DNA from: Aquabacterium soli
GTDB taxonomy: Bacteria; Pseudomonadota; Gammaproteobacteria; Burkholderiales; Burkholderiaceae_C
DNA: 64,000 nucleotides
Direction of reading: 5' to 3'
Assembly: GCF_003933735.1 (NCBI RefSeq)
Contig: NZ_RSED01000017.1
Span: forward strand, 1 to 64,000
The notes below the pieces were generated by a model. That model was not told where the DNA came from and searched no databases. It saw only the letters and a program-made list of their open reading frames with translations. A program made the position numbers and the translations under genes. Of this stretch, positions 1-13,864 are shown piece after piece. Numbering within the stretch: position 1 is the stretch's first letter; each line of letters starts with the position of its first letter.

Positions 1-10
1 TGGTGCGCAT
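1..10 (-). CDS. flhC: flhC, first three codons only (runs off the left edge)
   Basis: An ATG at 10..8 on the minus strand is followed by codons for Arg and Thr before the window ends. A GGAG Shine-Dalgarno sequence lies about 8 bases upstream of it. It sits 53 bases after the flhD stop, where flhC follows in the flhDC operon, and from memory FlhC proteins of related betaproteobacteria begin with MRT. FlhC is the zinc-binding partner of FlhD in the FlhD4C2 activator of flagellar class II genes. The identity rests on position, not on the three residues. Confidence 0.6.
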
Positions 11-63
11 GGTGTGTCTCCAGGATTTTTATCGGTGTGTCAGAACAGGGAGGTGCCGCCGGA

Positions 64-384
64 TCAGAGCGCTTCGTGGTGGCGGCCGGCCATCAGGATG
101 TTGGCATGCAGCCGGGTCACGCTGTCGTTGCTGCTCTTGCCGTGGTTGGTCAGCAGGCTCCACACCATGTCGTCGTCGACACGCATGCGGCACAGCAGGG
201 TGTTGCTGCTGGCGATGCGCATGATCTGCGCAGGGCTCAGCATGCCCACCAGGTCGGCGGTCTCTTCAGAGATGCCCAGGCGGAACAGGGCCTGTTCGCG
301 ATCAGTGCGGATCAGGTTCTGAGCCAGCATCAGATATGAGAGGTTGGCTTCGCGGATTTCCATCAGGATTTGATCGGCGCTCAT
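64..384 (-). CDS. flhD: Flagellar master regulator FlhD
   Basis: The 106-residue product has the typical FlhD layout: an N-terminal segment with NLSYLMLAQNLIRTD, then FRLGISEETADLVGML and a short helical tail. FlhD forms the FlhD4C2 complex with FlhC, which activates class II flagellar promoters with sigma 70. I start at the ATG at 384 because an AGGAG sequence (391-395) lies 6-7 bases upstream. A TTG five codons earlier lies inside that ribosome-binding sequence and is unlikely. The length is close to E. coli FlhD (about 116). flhC follows in the same direction at the window edge. The flagellar regulon itself is not visible here. Confidence 0.93.
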   Translation of the reverse strand: MSADQILMEIREANLSYLMLAQNLIRTDREQALFRLGISEETADLVGMLSPAQIMRIASSNTLLCRMRVDDDMVWSLLTNHGKSSNDSVTRLHANILMAGRHHEAL

Positions 385-602
385 GTCAGGCTCCTGCAAA
401 GGTGGAGGACAGGTTGATTGGGGTTCTTTTTTCGCTTTTGCCGAACTTGCGTCTCAGCATGAAACGGATTCTGGACACCCACCCCGGATTTCTGAATAGG
501 TCGGTCGCTGTAAGCGGCGTCCAAAGCACGCTGTCATTCGTGTAGGTAAAAACCTGACATCGTCGACTTGAAGGGCCGCAAAGGCCGCAGAAACCCAGGC
601 AT
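385..602. other. Upstream region of flhDC
   Basis: This stretch separates flhD from the terminator of the desaturase operon. It should hold the flhDC promoter and leader, because flhD is the first gene of its operon. I could not pick a convincing -35/-10 pair. The sequence near 570-590 repeats GGCCGC around an AA(A) centre, which may be incidental. No protein-coding frame here has a start and composition I would defend. Confidence 0.4.
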
Positions 603-625
603 AAAAAAGCCCGGGGTCGCCGGGC
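603..625 (-). terminator. Intrinsic terminator of the desaturase operon
   Basis: On the minus strand a GCCCGG/CCGGGC stem (620-625 with 609-614) has a five-base loop and is followed by six T residues (608-603). It lies about 58 bases past the last desaturase stop codon, so it closes the operon running 4202 to 683. Confidence 0.85.
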
Positions 626-682
626 CATTCTTGTGTGGTGAAAGGGTTGCAAGGCCCCGTCACGCCTGATTCGTGCAATCCA

Positions 683-1882
683 TCACGAATGCACGCGGGT
701 GGTGCCATTGCCCAATGAAGACAAGGCCGCGCGGCCTCCCGGAAAGGAGTGCCGAACAATGCGCCACACCACGGTTACAAGCTGACGCGGCAGCGAGCCC
801 GTGTTGTAGGGCACGCCGTACACGGCGAAGATCTCGCGCACGCGCGGCGCCATGTCGGCATAGCGGCGTGCAGGGATGTCCGGGAACAGGTGGTGTTCGA
901 TCTGGTGGCTGAGATTGCCGGTCATCAGGTGGAAGCCGCGGCCACCGCTGATGTTGGCCGATCCCAGGCACTGGCGCAGGTACCACTGGCCCCTGGATTC
1001 GGTGGCCGTCTCGGCCGGGTCGAAGGTGTGGACCTGGTCCGTGAAGTGTCCGCAGAAGATCACCACAAAGGTCCACACATTGCGGATCACGTTGGCCACC
1101 ACATGGCCGGCCAGCGAGGCCAGCAGCGCCGGCACGAAGCCGGTGCCCAGTGCCAGGCCGGCCAGGCCACCGACCAGCGGCCACAGCAGGTAGTCCTTCT
1201 TGAACTGGCGCCACATCTTGGCGCGCACATTGGGCCACAGCGCCTTCATGCGGGCCTTGGTGGCTTCTCGGTCCACGCGCAGTTGCTCCACCTCCAGGTT
1301 GTGGATGGCAATGGCCCATTCGAAGGTCAGGGCCACGATCACGGCGTACAGGCCCTGCGTGAGGTTGCGCGGCTCCCACGGGGTGTCGTCGGACAGGCGC
1401 AGCATGCCGTAGCCGAAATCCCGGTCCACGCCCAGCACATTGGTGTGGTGGTGGTGCATGTGGTTGTGGAAGTGGCGCCAGTCTTCCTTGCTGCAGGCGT
1501 TGTCCCATTCATGGGATTTGCCATGGAAGCGCGGGTCATGCAGCCAGTCGTACTGGCCATGCATCACGTTGTGCCCGAACTCCATGTTCTCCAGGCACTT
1601 GGCCAGGCCCAGCAGGCTGGTGCCCAGCAGCCAGGCCGGCCACCAGGGGCCTGCCAGCGTCAGCAGGGCGCGGCCGGCCGATTCACAGGCGCGGATGGCA
1701 TAAAGCAGGCGGCGGATGTAGCGGGCATCGGCCTCGCCGAGCTGGAGGCGCGTGTCTTCACGCAACTGGTCCAGTTCACGGGCAAAGGCTTCGAAGGCTT
1801 CAGGCGTTTGCGGGCCGGGCGCGCGGCGGGCCGCGGCGCTGGGCCCTGCACCCGGCGCTGGCCGGGGTACCGCTTGCGGCAT
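683..1882 (-). CDS. Membrane fatty acid desaturase (copy A)
   Basis: The 399-residue protein carries the three histidine boxes of membrane di-iron desaturases: HNVMH (about residues 104-108), HNHMHH (139-144) and HQIEHH near residue 320. These bind the two irons that insert a double bond into an acyl chain at the inner membrane. Hydrophobic stretches flank the boxes. The N-terminal 25 residues are rich in Pro and Ala and look disordered. The start is three bases after the stop of copy B, so the two genes are probably translationally coupled. The reductase at 3063-4202 is in the same operon and is the likely electron donor. Regiospecificity cannot be read from sequence. Confidence 0.92.
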   Translation of the reverse strand: MPQAVPRPAPGAGPSAAARRAPGPQTPEAFEAFARELDQLREDTRLQLGEADARYIRRLLYAIRACESAGRALLTLAGPWWPAWLLGTSLLGLAKCLENMEFGHNVMHGQYDWLHDPRFHGKSHEWDNACSKEDWRHFHNHMHHHHTNVLGVDRDFGYGMLRLSDDTPWEPRNLTQGLYAVIVALTFEWAIAIHNLEVEQLRVDREATKARMKALWPNVRAKMWRQFKKDYLLWPLVGGLAGLALGTGFVPALLASLAGHVVANVIRNVWTFVVIFCGHFTDQVHTFDPAETATESRGQWYLRQCLGSANISGGRGFHLMTGNLSHQIEHHLFPDIPARRYADMAPRVREIFAVYGVPYNTGSLPRQLVTVVWRIVRHSFPGGRAALSSLGNGTTRVHS

Positions 1883-1885
1883 GGA

Positions 1886-3049
1886 TCAGGCCTTCTCGGG
1901 CAGCATCGAGTCCATCTCGATGGTCACGGCCTTTTGCGGGCCACCGGGCAGGCTGTAGCGTGCGATGCGCTTGAACACCGTGAACAGCTGCGGGATGAAG
2001 GCGCCTGTGTTGTAGGGCACGTTGTACTTGGCGCACACGGCGCGCACGCGGGGCGCGATCTCGGCATAACGGTTGGCGGGCAGGTCCGGGAACAGGTGGT
2101 GCTCGACCTGGTGGCTCAGGTTGCCGCTCAGCAGGTGCAGCAGCTTGCTGCCGCTGATGTTGCTCGAGCCCAGGATCTGGCGCAGGTACCACTGGCCCTT
2201 GCTTTCACCTTCGATCGATTCCTTCGTGAAGGTGTAGATGTCTTCGGTGAAGTGGCCGCAGAAGATGATGGCCCAGGCCCACACATTGCGGATCAGGTTG
2301 GCCACGGCCTGGCCGGCGAACATGGCCAGGCCGAACTGCAGCGCCTCGCCGAAGAAGGCGCCCACGGCCGCGGCGGCCAGCGGCCACAGGATGTAGTCGC
2401 GCACGATCACGCGGCGGATCTTGGCGCGCACCAGCAGCCACTGCGGGCGCACCGACGACCACTTCTTGCGGCCGATGGCTACCTTGTCCATCTGCATGTC
2501 GTGGATGGCCACGAACCACTGGAAGTAGGTGGCCAGCAGCATCGTCAGCAGCAACTGGAACGGGTGCAGCCAGCTCCAGCGCAGATCATTGGACAGGCGC
2601 AGCATGCCGTAACCGAAATCGCGGTCCTTGCCAATGACGTTGGTGTAGTTGTGGTGCAGGAAGTTGTGCGAGTGGCGCCATTCTTCCTTCGGGCAAGTGT
2701 TGTCCCACTCGAAGGTGTCGCCATGGAAGCGCGGGTCGTTCATCCAGTTGTACTGGCCGTGCATCACGTTGTGGCCCAGCTCCATGTTGTCCATGATCTT
2801 GGCGATGCCAAGGATCGCGGCGCCCAGCAGCCACGTGGGGGGGAACCAGCCGAACATCAGCAGGCTACGGCCCACGGCCTCCAGCAGGCGCACGGTGCGC
2901 AGGATGCGGCGGATGTAGCGCGCATCGCGCTCGCCCAGCGTCTGGCGGGTCTCGTGGTGGATGGTGTCCAGCTCCTGCTGGAAGGCGGCCATCTCCTGCA
3001 TCGAGCGGGGGCCGATCAACTTCGCGGCGGCGGCGGGTGTGGCGCTCAT
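1886..3049 (-). CDS. Membrane fatty acid desaturase (copy B)
   Basis: The 387-residue protein is a close paralogue of copy A with the same three boxes: HNVMH (93-97), HNFLHH (128-133) and HQVEHH (313-318). The two copies align over nearly their whole length and differ mainly at the N terminus, which points to a tandem duplication. It lies between the reductase gene (13 bases upstream) and copy A (three bases downstream), so all three are one transcript. The family introduces cis double bonds into phospholipid or CoA-linked acyl chains and needs two electrons from a reductase. Whether A and B have different positions or chain-length preferences cannot be seen here. Confidence 0.92.
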   Translation of the reverse strand: MSATPAAAAKLIGPRSMQEMAAFQQELDTIHHETRQTLGERDARYIRRILRTVRLLEAVGRSLLMFGWFPPTWLLGAAILGIAKIMDNMELGHNVMHGQYNWMNDPRFHGDTFEWDNTCPKEEWRHSHNFLHHNYTNVIGKDRDFGYGMLRLSNDLRWSWLHPFQLLLTMLLATYFQWFVAIHDMQMDKVAIGRKKWSSVRPQWLLVRAKIRRVIVRDYILWPLAAAAVGAFFGEALQFGLAMFAGQAVANLIRNVWAWAIIFCGHFTEDIYTFTKESIEGESKGQWYLRQILGSSNISGSKLLHLLSGNLSHQVEHHLFPDLPANRYAEIAPRVRAVCAKYNVPYNTGAFIPQLFTVFKRIARYSLPGGPQKAVTIEMDSMLPEKA

Positions 3050-3062
3050 GGTGGTGCTCTTG

Positions 3063-4202
3063 TTAGTTCAGTGATTCGAGGCTCAGATCGCTCAGGGCGG
3101 CCGACACGCACAGGCGCACCGGCTGGCCTTCGCCATGGATCTGTTCGCCCGTGGTCAGGTCGCGCACGGCGCCGCTGTTGAGGCGGCAGGTGCATTCGTG
3201 GCAGATGCCCTGGCGGCAACCGTGCTTGATGGCGTGGCCGGCCTGCTCGCCCGCCACCAGCAAGGTCTCGGTGGCAGGGGCCTCGAAGGCCATGGGCTGG
3301 TCGCCCCGCACGATGCGGATCTGGTGACGCACATTGGGATCACCACTGGGGCGGGCGGCTGCGAAGGCCTCCAGGCGCAGACGCTCGCTGGCGCCGGCGT
3401 CCTTCCAGATCTGGCGGGCGGCGTCCATCAGCGGGGCCGGGCCGCAGCAGTAGGCTGGCAGGGCGGCCCACTGGGGCTGCAGCTCGGACAGCAGTTCGGT
3501 GCTCAGGGTGGCGGCCGCGGCAGCAGAAGGCGCCGCACCTGGCGTGTTGACCACGCTTTCGAGCGGCACGTAACGCAGGGCCGGCCACTGCGTGGCGAGC
3601 GTCTCCAGCGTGCGGGCGAAGATGCGGTCGGCGCGGCTGCGTGCGAAATAGATCAGCGTGACGCGCGTGGCCGATTGATGGCGGCGCAGTTGCTCCAGGA
3701 TGGACATGCAGGGCGTGATGCCGCTGCCGCCAGCCACCAGCAGCACCTCGGCGGGTGTCTGGGCGGGCAGGGTGAAGTCGCCGCCGGCTTGTTCGATCTC
3801 GATGATGTCGCCGGGCTGGAGCTGGTCGTGCACGAAGTTGGACACCTTGCCGCCGGCCTGGCGCTGCACGGTGATGGCAAAACGGTCACGGCGGCCATCG
3901 ATGGCGCGCGGCGAGTAGGCCCGGCGGTGGCGCACACCGTTGATCTCGACGCCGATGATCACGAACTGCCCGGGCTTGAGGCCTTTGAATGCGCTGCCGG
4001 CCTGCAGCACCACCGTGGTGGCGGAGGCGGTTTCCGGCGTCTTGGTGACCACGCGGGCATGCAGGCGGTTGACCGTCCACAGGGGATTGACCAGGCCCAG
4101 GGTGTCGTCGAACGCGTAGGTGCTCACCCCCATGTGCGTGAGCCACGAGGCAACGCGCTGGGTGGCCGACACGGCCGCGGTGGGCGAAGAGGTTTCAGAC
4201 AT
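3063..4202 (-). CDS. Ferredoxin-type NAD(P)H reductase, desaturase electron donor
   Basis: The 379-residue protein has three modules in order: an FAD-binding domain with RAYSPR (about residue 95), an NAD(P)H-binding domain with GGSGITP and CGPAPLMDA, and a C-terminal plant-type [2Fe-2S] domain. Cluster cysteines are C329, C334, C337 and C365. This build is known for reductases that feed oxygenases, hydroxylases and desaturases. First position in an operon with two desaturases strongly suggests it passes electrons from NAD(P)H to them. The N-terminal 45 residues precede the FAD domain and match nothing I recognise. The 209-base gap to the divergent gene at 4412 should hold the operon promoter. 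Confidence 0.9.
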   Translation of the reverse strand: MSETSSPTAAVSATQRVASWLTHMGVSTYAFDDTLGLVNPLWTVNRLHARVVTKTPETASATTVVLQAGSAFKGLKPGQFVIIGVEINGVRHRRAYSPRAIDGRRDRFAITVQRQAGGKVSNFVHDQLQPGDIIEIEQAGGDFTLPAQTPAEVLLVAGGSGITPCMSILEQLRRHQSATRVTLIYFARSRADRIFARTLETLATQWPALRYVPLESVVNTPGAAPSAAAAATLSTELLSELQPQWAALPAYCCGPAPLMDAARQIWKDAGASERLRLEAFAAARPSGDPNVRHQIRIVRGDQPMAFEAPATETLLVAGEQAGHAIKHGCRQGICHECTCRLNSGAVRDLTTGEQIHGEGQPVRLCVSAALSDLSLESLN

Positions 4203-4316
4203 TCAGACGATCTCCAGACAGCGGGACTTCCGTGAGCATCGACGGTGGGCGCAAGGGGCCCGGCAACATCTAACGTTCACGGATTGGAGGTTACGAGACA
4301 GTCGTCCTCCAGCCAT

Positions 4317-4350
4317 CGGGGGTAGCCCTGGAAACCAGGCGGTTCCCCCG
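4317..4350. repeat. REP-like imperfect hairpin with GTAG foot
   Basis: CGGGGG (4317-4322) pairs with CCCCCG (4345-4350). Inside it CCTGG (4327-4331) pairs with CCAGG (4335-4339) around an AAA loop, leaving unpaired bases between the two stems. A GTAG tetranucleotide (4322-4325) sits at the foot of the inner stem, as in REP elements. It lies about 60 bases in front of the RAYT-like gene at 4412. Only one copy is in the window, so calling it a REP is inference. Confidence 0.4.
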
Positions 4351-4411
4351 TGAGTGAGGGGGCGGTGGGCGTGCCGTCTTGATGTGCCCGTGCATTTGAC
4401 ACAATCGGGGC

Positions 4412-5155
4412 ATGGCCCGCCTTCCCCGACTGGAATTCCCCTCATTGCCGCACCTGGTGGTGCAGGCCGTGTTGCCCGGTCAGGTACTGGCCCCAGGGGC
4501 GCAGGATCAGCAGGCTCTGCATGCCGCCTTGCTTGAGGCAGCGCGGCCTCACGGCGTGACGGTGCATGCCTATGCGGTGCTGCCCGACCGCTTTCTGCTG
4601 CTGGCCACACCGGCCAGGGCCGGAGGGTTGAGCCTGTTCATGCAGGCGGTGGGGCGTCGCTATGTGGCCGGGTTCAACCGCCGCCATGGCCGCCAGGGTG
4701 GCCTGTGGGCGGGCCGTTACCGTGCCACGGTCATCGAGCCGGCCCGCTACTTGCTTGATGCCATGGTCTTCATTGAGCTGGCGAGTTGGCGCATGGGCCT
4801 CGTCGAATCGCCGGTGGCCGCAGGCCCAGTCATGAGCAGCAGCCTGGCGCACCACCTGGGCCAGAGAACGGATCCGCTGGTGCTGGACCACGCCGTGTTC
4901 TGGACCTTGGGCAACACCCCGTTCGAGCGCGAGGCCGCCTGGAAGCGGCGGCTGGAAGAAGGGCAGGGGGCGCCTCTGGTGTCCCGGCTGGCCGAAGCGG
5001 CCCATTCGGGTTGGGCTTTGGGGGAGGCTTCTTTTCTGGCGTCGCTGCAAGCGCAGTCTGATCGCCGGGTGGCGCCTAAACCCCGGGGGCGGCCACGCAA
5101 ACCGGTTGCCGATGGCGATTCCAAGGTAGTCGGCGTCGAGTCCCCAGATTTTTGA
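4412..5155 (+). CDS. RAYT/IS200-like Y1 transposase homologue, catalytic residues lost
   Basis: This 247-residue protein follows the layout of REP-associated tyrosine transposases: VHAYAVLPDRFLLLATP, then SLFMQAVGRRYVAGFN, then GLWAGRYRATVIEPARYLL and FIELASWRMGL. In active members the first motif contains the metal-binding HUH (H-x-H) and the last contains the tyrosine of a YIxxNPV motif. Here these positions are R60-F61-L62 and F120, so both should be dead. The C-terminal tail is basic (PKPRGRPRKP) and may bind nucleic acid. The frame is intact and GC-rich like its neighbours, which suggests a retained, possibly repurposed protein rather than a fresh pseudogene. The ATG has only a weak GGGG upstream. 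Confidence 0.75.
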   Translation: MARLPRLEFPSLPHLVVQAVLPGQVLAPGAQDQQALHAALLEAARPHGVTVHAYAVLPDRFLLLATPARAGGLSLFMQAVGRRYVAGFNRRHGRQGGLWAGRYRATVIEPARYLLDAMVFIELASWRMGLVESPVAAGPVMSSSLAHHLGQRTDPLVLDHAVFWTLGNTPFEREAAWKRRLEEGQGAPLVSRLAEAAHSGWALGEASFLASLQAQSDRRVAPKPRGRPRKPVADGDSKVVGVESPDF

Positions 5156-5160
5156 TGTGT

Positions 5161-5219
5161 CCCTTATTTGTTGTGTGGATTTTCGGTGACGTATATTAAT
5201 TGGGGTCAGACCCTTATTT
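5161..5219. repeat. Palindrome and paired CCCTTATTT repeats after the RAYT-like gene
   Basis: The nine-base word CCCTTATTT occurs at 5161-5169 and again at 5211-5219, exactly 50 bases apart. The second copy overlaps a GGGTC-A-GACCC palindrome (5203-5213) preceded by AATTG. I recall similar TTGGGGTCAGACCC sequences beside Y1-transposase-like genes in other proteobacteria, but I cannot verify this here. The stretch is AT-richer than both flanks. Confidence 0.4.
5168..5197 (+). promoter_or_regulatory. Possible sigma-70 promoter for gltBD
   Basis: TTGTTG (5168-5173) and TATATT (5192-5197) are 18 bases apart in the AT-rich gap before gltB, leaving a leader of about 100 bases. The -35 match is moderate, so this is only a candidate. 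Confidence 0.3.
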
Positions 5220-5302
5220 ATAGGCCTTGAACTGAGGTCCAACCCGAGGTATCCTCGGACTCCCCCTTGTTGTTTTCCCTCCACTATCACTGGAGCGCCC
5301 CC

Positions 5303-10084
<4,782 letters not shown>

Positions 10085-10109
10085 GCCCGACGATTAGGAG
10101 TTCACTGAA

Positions 10110-11585
<1,476 letters not shown>

Positions 11586-11675
11586 CCGAAGATGGGGGTA
11601 TATCCCCCCTTTAGTGTGATGTTGTGCCCATCCATCGTAAAGAAAGCGAGCGGGCGCTGATTACCCTATGATGAC

Positions 11676-11707
11676 GGGCTGGCGTTCAGAAAACGCCAGC
11701 CCTTTTT
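11676..11707 (+). terminator. Strong intrinsic terminator of gltBD
   Basis: An 11-base perfect stem GGGCTGGCGTT/AACGCCAGCCC (11676-11686 with 11692-11702) with a five-base loop is followed by five T residues. It separates gltBD from mlaF. Because it ends nine bases before the mlaF ATG, it also argues against any longer mlaF reading frame starting at 11668. Confidence 0.93.
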
Positions 11708-11715
11708 CTTTGCCC

Positions 11716-12564
11716 ATGCCGCCTCCACCCCAATTTCAGCTGCCTGACACCGTCCTGCCGTCACGTCAGCCCGAGGCGTTCATCGAGTTGCGCTCGGTGA
11801 CCTGCGGTTATGGTGGCCGCGTCATCCTGCGCGACATCGACCTGATCGTGCCGCGTGGGGCCGTGGTGGCCCTGATGGGCGTGTCCGGCGGTGGCAAAAC
11901 CACCGTGCTGCGCCTGATCAGCCGCCAGTTGGTGGCCATGAGCGGCGAGGTGCTGTTCGATGGCCAGGACGTGGCCAAGCTGTCGCCCGAAGGCTGCCAG
12001 GCCATGCGCCGACGCATGGGCATGCTGTTCCAGCAGGGCGCGCTGTTCACCGATCTGAGCGTGTTCGAGAACGTGGCCTTCCCGCTGCGCGAGCACACCA
12101 ATGTGCCCGAGTCCATCATCCGTGATCTGGTGCTGATGAAGCTCAACGCTGTGGGCCTGCGCGGCTCACGTGACCTGATGCCCAGCGAGATATCCGGCGG
12201 CATGGCGCGGCGCGTGGCCCTGGCCCGTGCCATTGCGCTCGATCCCGAGCTCGTGCTCTACGACGAGCCTTTCGCCGGCCTGGACCCGATCTCCATGGGC
12301 ATCGCCGCCCGGCTGATCCGCGATCTGAACGACACCATGGGCCTGACCTCGGTGGTGGTCTCACACGATGTGGACGAAACCTTCCTGATTGCCGACCATG
12401 TGGTGCTGCTGGCCAATGGCCGCATCGTGGCCCAGGGCTCGCCGGTGGAACTGCGCGCCAGCGAAGACCCGCTGGTGCGCCAGTTCGTGCATGCCCGGCC
12501 CGATGGCCCCGTGCAGTTCCACCAGCCGGCCGTCGACGCGGGCGTGGATTTCGGAGTGCGCTGA
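11716..12564 (+). CDS. mlaF: Phospholipid transport ATPase MlaF
   Basis: This 282-residue ABC ATPase powers the MlaFEDB inner-membrane complex that moves phospholipids between inner and outer membranes. Visible motifs are Walker A (GVSGGGKTT), the Q-loop region (FQQGALF), the signature (SGGMARR), Walker B ([12 protein letters not shown]) and the switch His (SHDVDE). The ATG at 11716 is the first in-frame ATG after the terminator that ends at 11707. It has no clear Shine-Dalgarno sequence, so a leaderless or slightly later start is possible. The promoter must overlap or precede the terminator hairpin, or transcription reads through it. mlaE overlaps the stop (TGATG). Confidence 0.93.
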   Translation: MPPPPQFQLPDTVLPSRQPEAFIELRSVTCGYGGRVILRDIDLIVPRGAVVALMGVSGGGKTTVLRLISRQLVAMSGEVLFDGQDVAKLSPEGCQAMRRRMGMLFQQGALFTDLSVFENVAFPLREHTNVPESIIRDLVLMKLNAVGLRGSRDLMPSEISGGMARRVALARAIALDPELVLYDEPFAGLDPISMGIAARLIRDLNDTMGLTSVVVSHDVDETFLIADHVVLLANGRIVAQGSPVELRASEDPLVRQFVHARPDGPVQFHQPAVDAGVDFGVR

Positions 12565-13346
12565 TGAAGTTCCTGCACCCGGCCGACCTGGGCTACCAGA
12601 TTCGGGCCAAGCTGGCTGACCTGGGTTTTGCCACCCGCCTGCTGCTGCGCCTGGTCTCCCTCCTGGGCCCCACGCTGCGCCGCGGGCGCCTGCTGTCCGA
12701 CCAGGTCCATTTCCTGGGCAACCATTCGCTGGCCATCATCACGGTGTCCGGCCTGTTCGTGGGCTTCGTGCTGGGCCTGCAGGGTTACTACATCCTGCAG
12801 CGCTATGGCTCCAGCGAGGCGCTGGGCCTGATGGTGGCCTTGTCGCTGGTGCGCGAGCTGGGCCCGGTGGTGGCAGCCTTGCTGTTCGCCGGGCGCGCCG
12901 GCACCTCGCTCACGGCCGGCATCGGCCTGATGAAGGCTGGCGAGCAATTGGCCGCCATGGAAATGATGGCGGTCGATCCGGTGCGCCGTGTGCTCGCGCC
13001 GCGTTTCTGGGGCGGCGTGATCGCAATGCCCCTGCTGGCGGCGGTGTTCTCTGCCGTGGGCATCCTGGGCGGCTACCTGGTGGGCGTGGTGATGATCGGC
13101 GTCGATTCGGGCTCATTCTGGTCGCAGATGCAGAATGGGGTCGATGTCTGGAAGGACGTCGGCAACGGCCTGCTCAAGAGCGTGGTGTTCGGGATCACCG
13201 TCACCTTCATCGCGCTGCTGCAGGGCTATGAATGTCAGCCCACCCCCGAGGGGGTGTCGCGCGCCACCACCCGCACGGTGGTGATGGCCTCCCTGGCCGT
13301 GCTGGGGCTGGATTTTGTGTTGACCGCGATGATGTTCTCGCTCTGA
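12564..13346 (+). CDS. mlaE: Phospholipid transport permease MlaE
   Basis: The 260-residue polytopic membrane protein is the permease of the Mla ABC complex. It shows the MlaE pattern: an amphipathic N terminus, a long hydrophobic helix ([20 protein letters not shown]), then the conserved [17 protein letters not shown] and [16 protein letters not shown] segments. Further helices and a short cytoplasmic C terminus follow. The ATG overlaps the mlaF stop by one base, so translation is coupled. Its partners in the complex are MlaF, MlaD and MlaB, all encoded in this operon. Confidence 0.95.
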   Translation: MKFLHPADLGYQIRAKLADLGFATRLLLRLVSLLGPTLRRGRLLSDQVHFLGNHSLAIITVSGLFVGFVLGLQGYYILQRYGSSEALGLMVALSLVRELGPVVAALLFAGRAGTSLTAGIGLMKAGEQLAAMEMMAVDPVRRVLAPRFWGGVIAMPLLAAVFSAVGILGGYLVGVVMIGVDSGSFWSQMQNGVDVWKDVGNGLLKSVVFGITVTFIALLQGYECQPTPEGVSRATTRTVVMASLAVLGLDFVLTAMMFSL

Positions 13347-13375
13347 GCGACACATCCGCGTCTGGAGGTTTTCGA

Positions 13376-13864
13376 ATGCCGCGTTCAAAAGTGGATATCT
13401 GGGTGGGCCTGTTCGTGCTGCTGGGCGGCGCCGCCATCCTGTTCCTGGCCCTCAAGGCCGGCAACCTGCTGACCCTGTCCTTCGACAGCGGCTCTACCGT
13501 CGTGGCCCGCTTCGACAACATCGGGGGCCTCAAGCCGCAGGCGGCCGTCAAGAGCGCCGGCGTGGTGGTTGGCCGCGTCAAATCGATCACTTTCGACCCG
13601 AAAACCTTCCAGGCCCAGGTGGAACTCACCCTCAACAAGGGCGTAGAGTTTCCGAAAGACACCTCAGCAAAGATCCTGACCGCTGGCCTGCTGGGCGAGC
13701 AGTACATCGGGCTTGAGCCTGGCTACGACCAGATCAACCTGGCGCAGGGTGACACCATCAAACAAACGCAGTCGGCCATCGTGCTCGAGAACCTGATCAG
13801 CCAGTTCCTGTACAGCAAGGCTGCTGATGGCGCTCCCGAGCCGGCCTCAGGGGAGAAGAAGTAA
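13376..13864 (+). CDS. mlaD: MCE-domain phospholipid-binding protein MlaD
   Basis: The 162-residue protein has one N-terminal membrane helix (about residues 8-27) and a single MCE domain with GGLKPQAAVKSAGVVVGRV, typical of MlaD. MlaD forms a hexameric ring in the periplasm on top of MlaE and passes lipids to or from MlaC. The ATG at 13376 follows TGGAGG by eight bases; longer upstream frames run into mlaE and are not needed. The stop codon overlaps the mlaA start (TAATG). Length is slightly shorter than E. coli MlaD (183). Confidence 0.94.
   Translation: MPRSKVDIWVGLFVLLGGAAILFLALKAGNLLTLSFDSGSTVVARFDNIGGLKPQAAVKSAGVVVGRVKSITFDPKTFQAQVELTLNKGVEFPKDTSAKILTAGLLGEQYIGLEPGYDQINLAQGDTIKQTQSAIVLENLISQFLYSKAADGAPEPASGEKK

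Noticed and set aside
749-3181. Plus-strand open frame of 810 codons opposite the desaturases
   Set aside because: The minus strand has two complete desaturases with all His boxes; the plus frame repeats itself only because the two desaturases are paralogues.
4396-4401. TTGACA before the RAYT-like gene as -35 box
   Set aside because: It lies only ten bases before the ATG, leaving no room for a -10 and start point.
11594-11608. GGGGG-TATAT-CCCCC hairpin after gltD as the main terminator
   Set aside because: The stem is only five bases and the T-run three; the 11-base stem at 11676-11702 is far better.
11668-11715. Upstream start of MlaF at 11668
   Set aside because: It would place the start codon and first residues inside the gltBD terminator hairpin.
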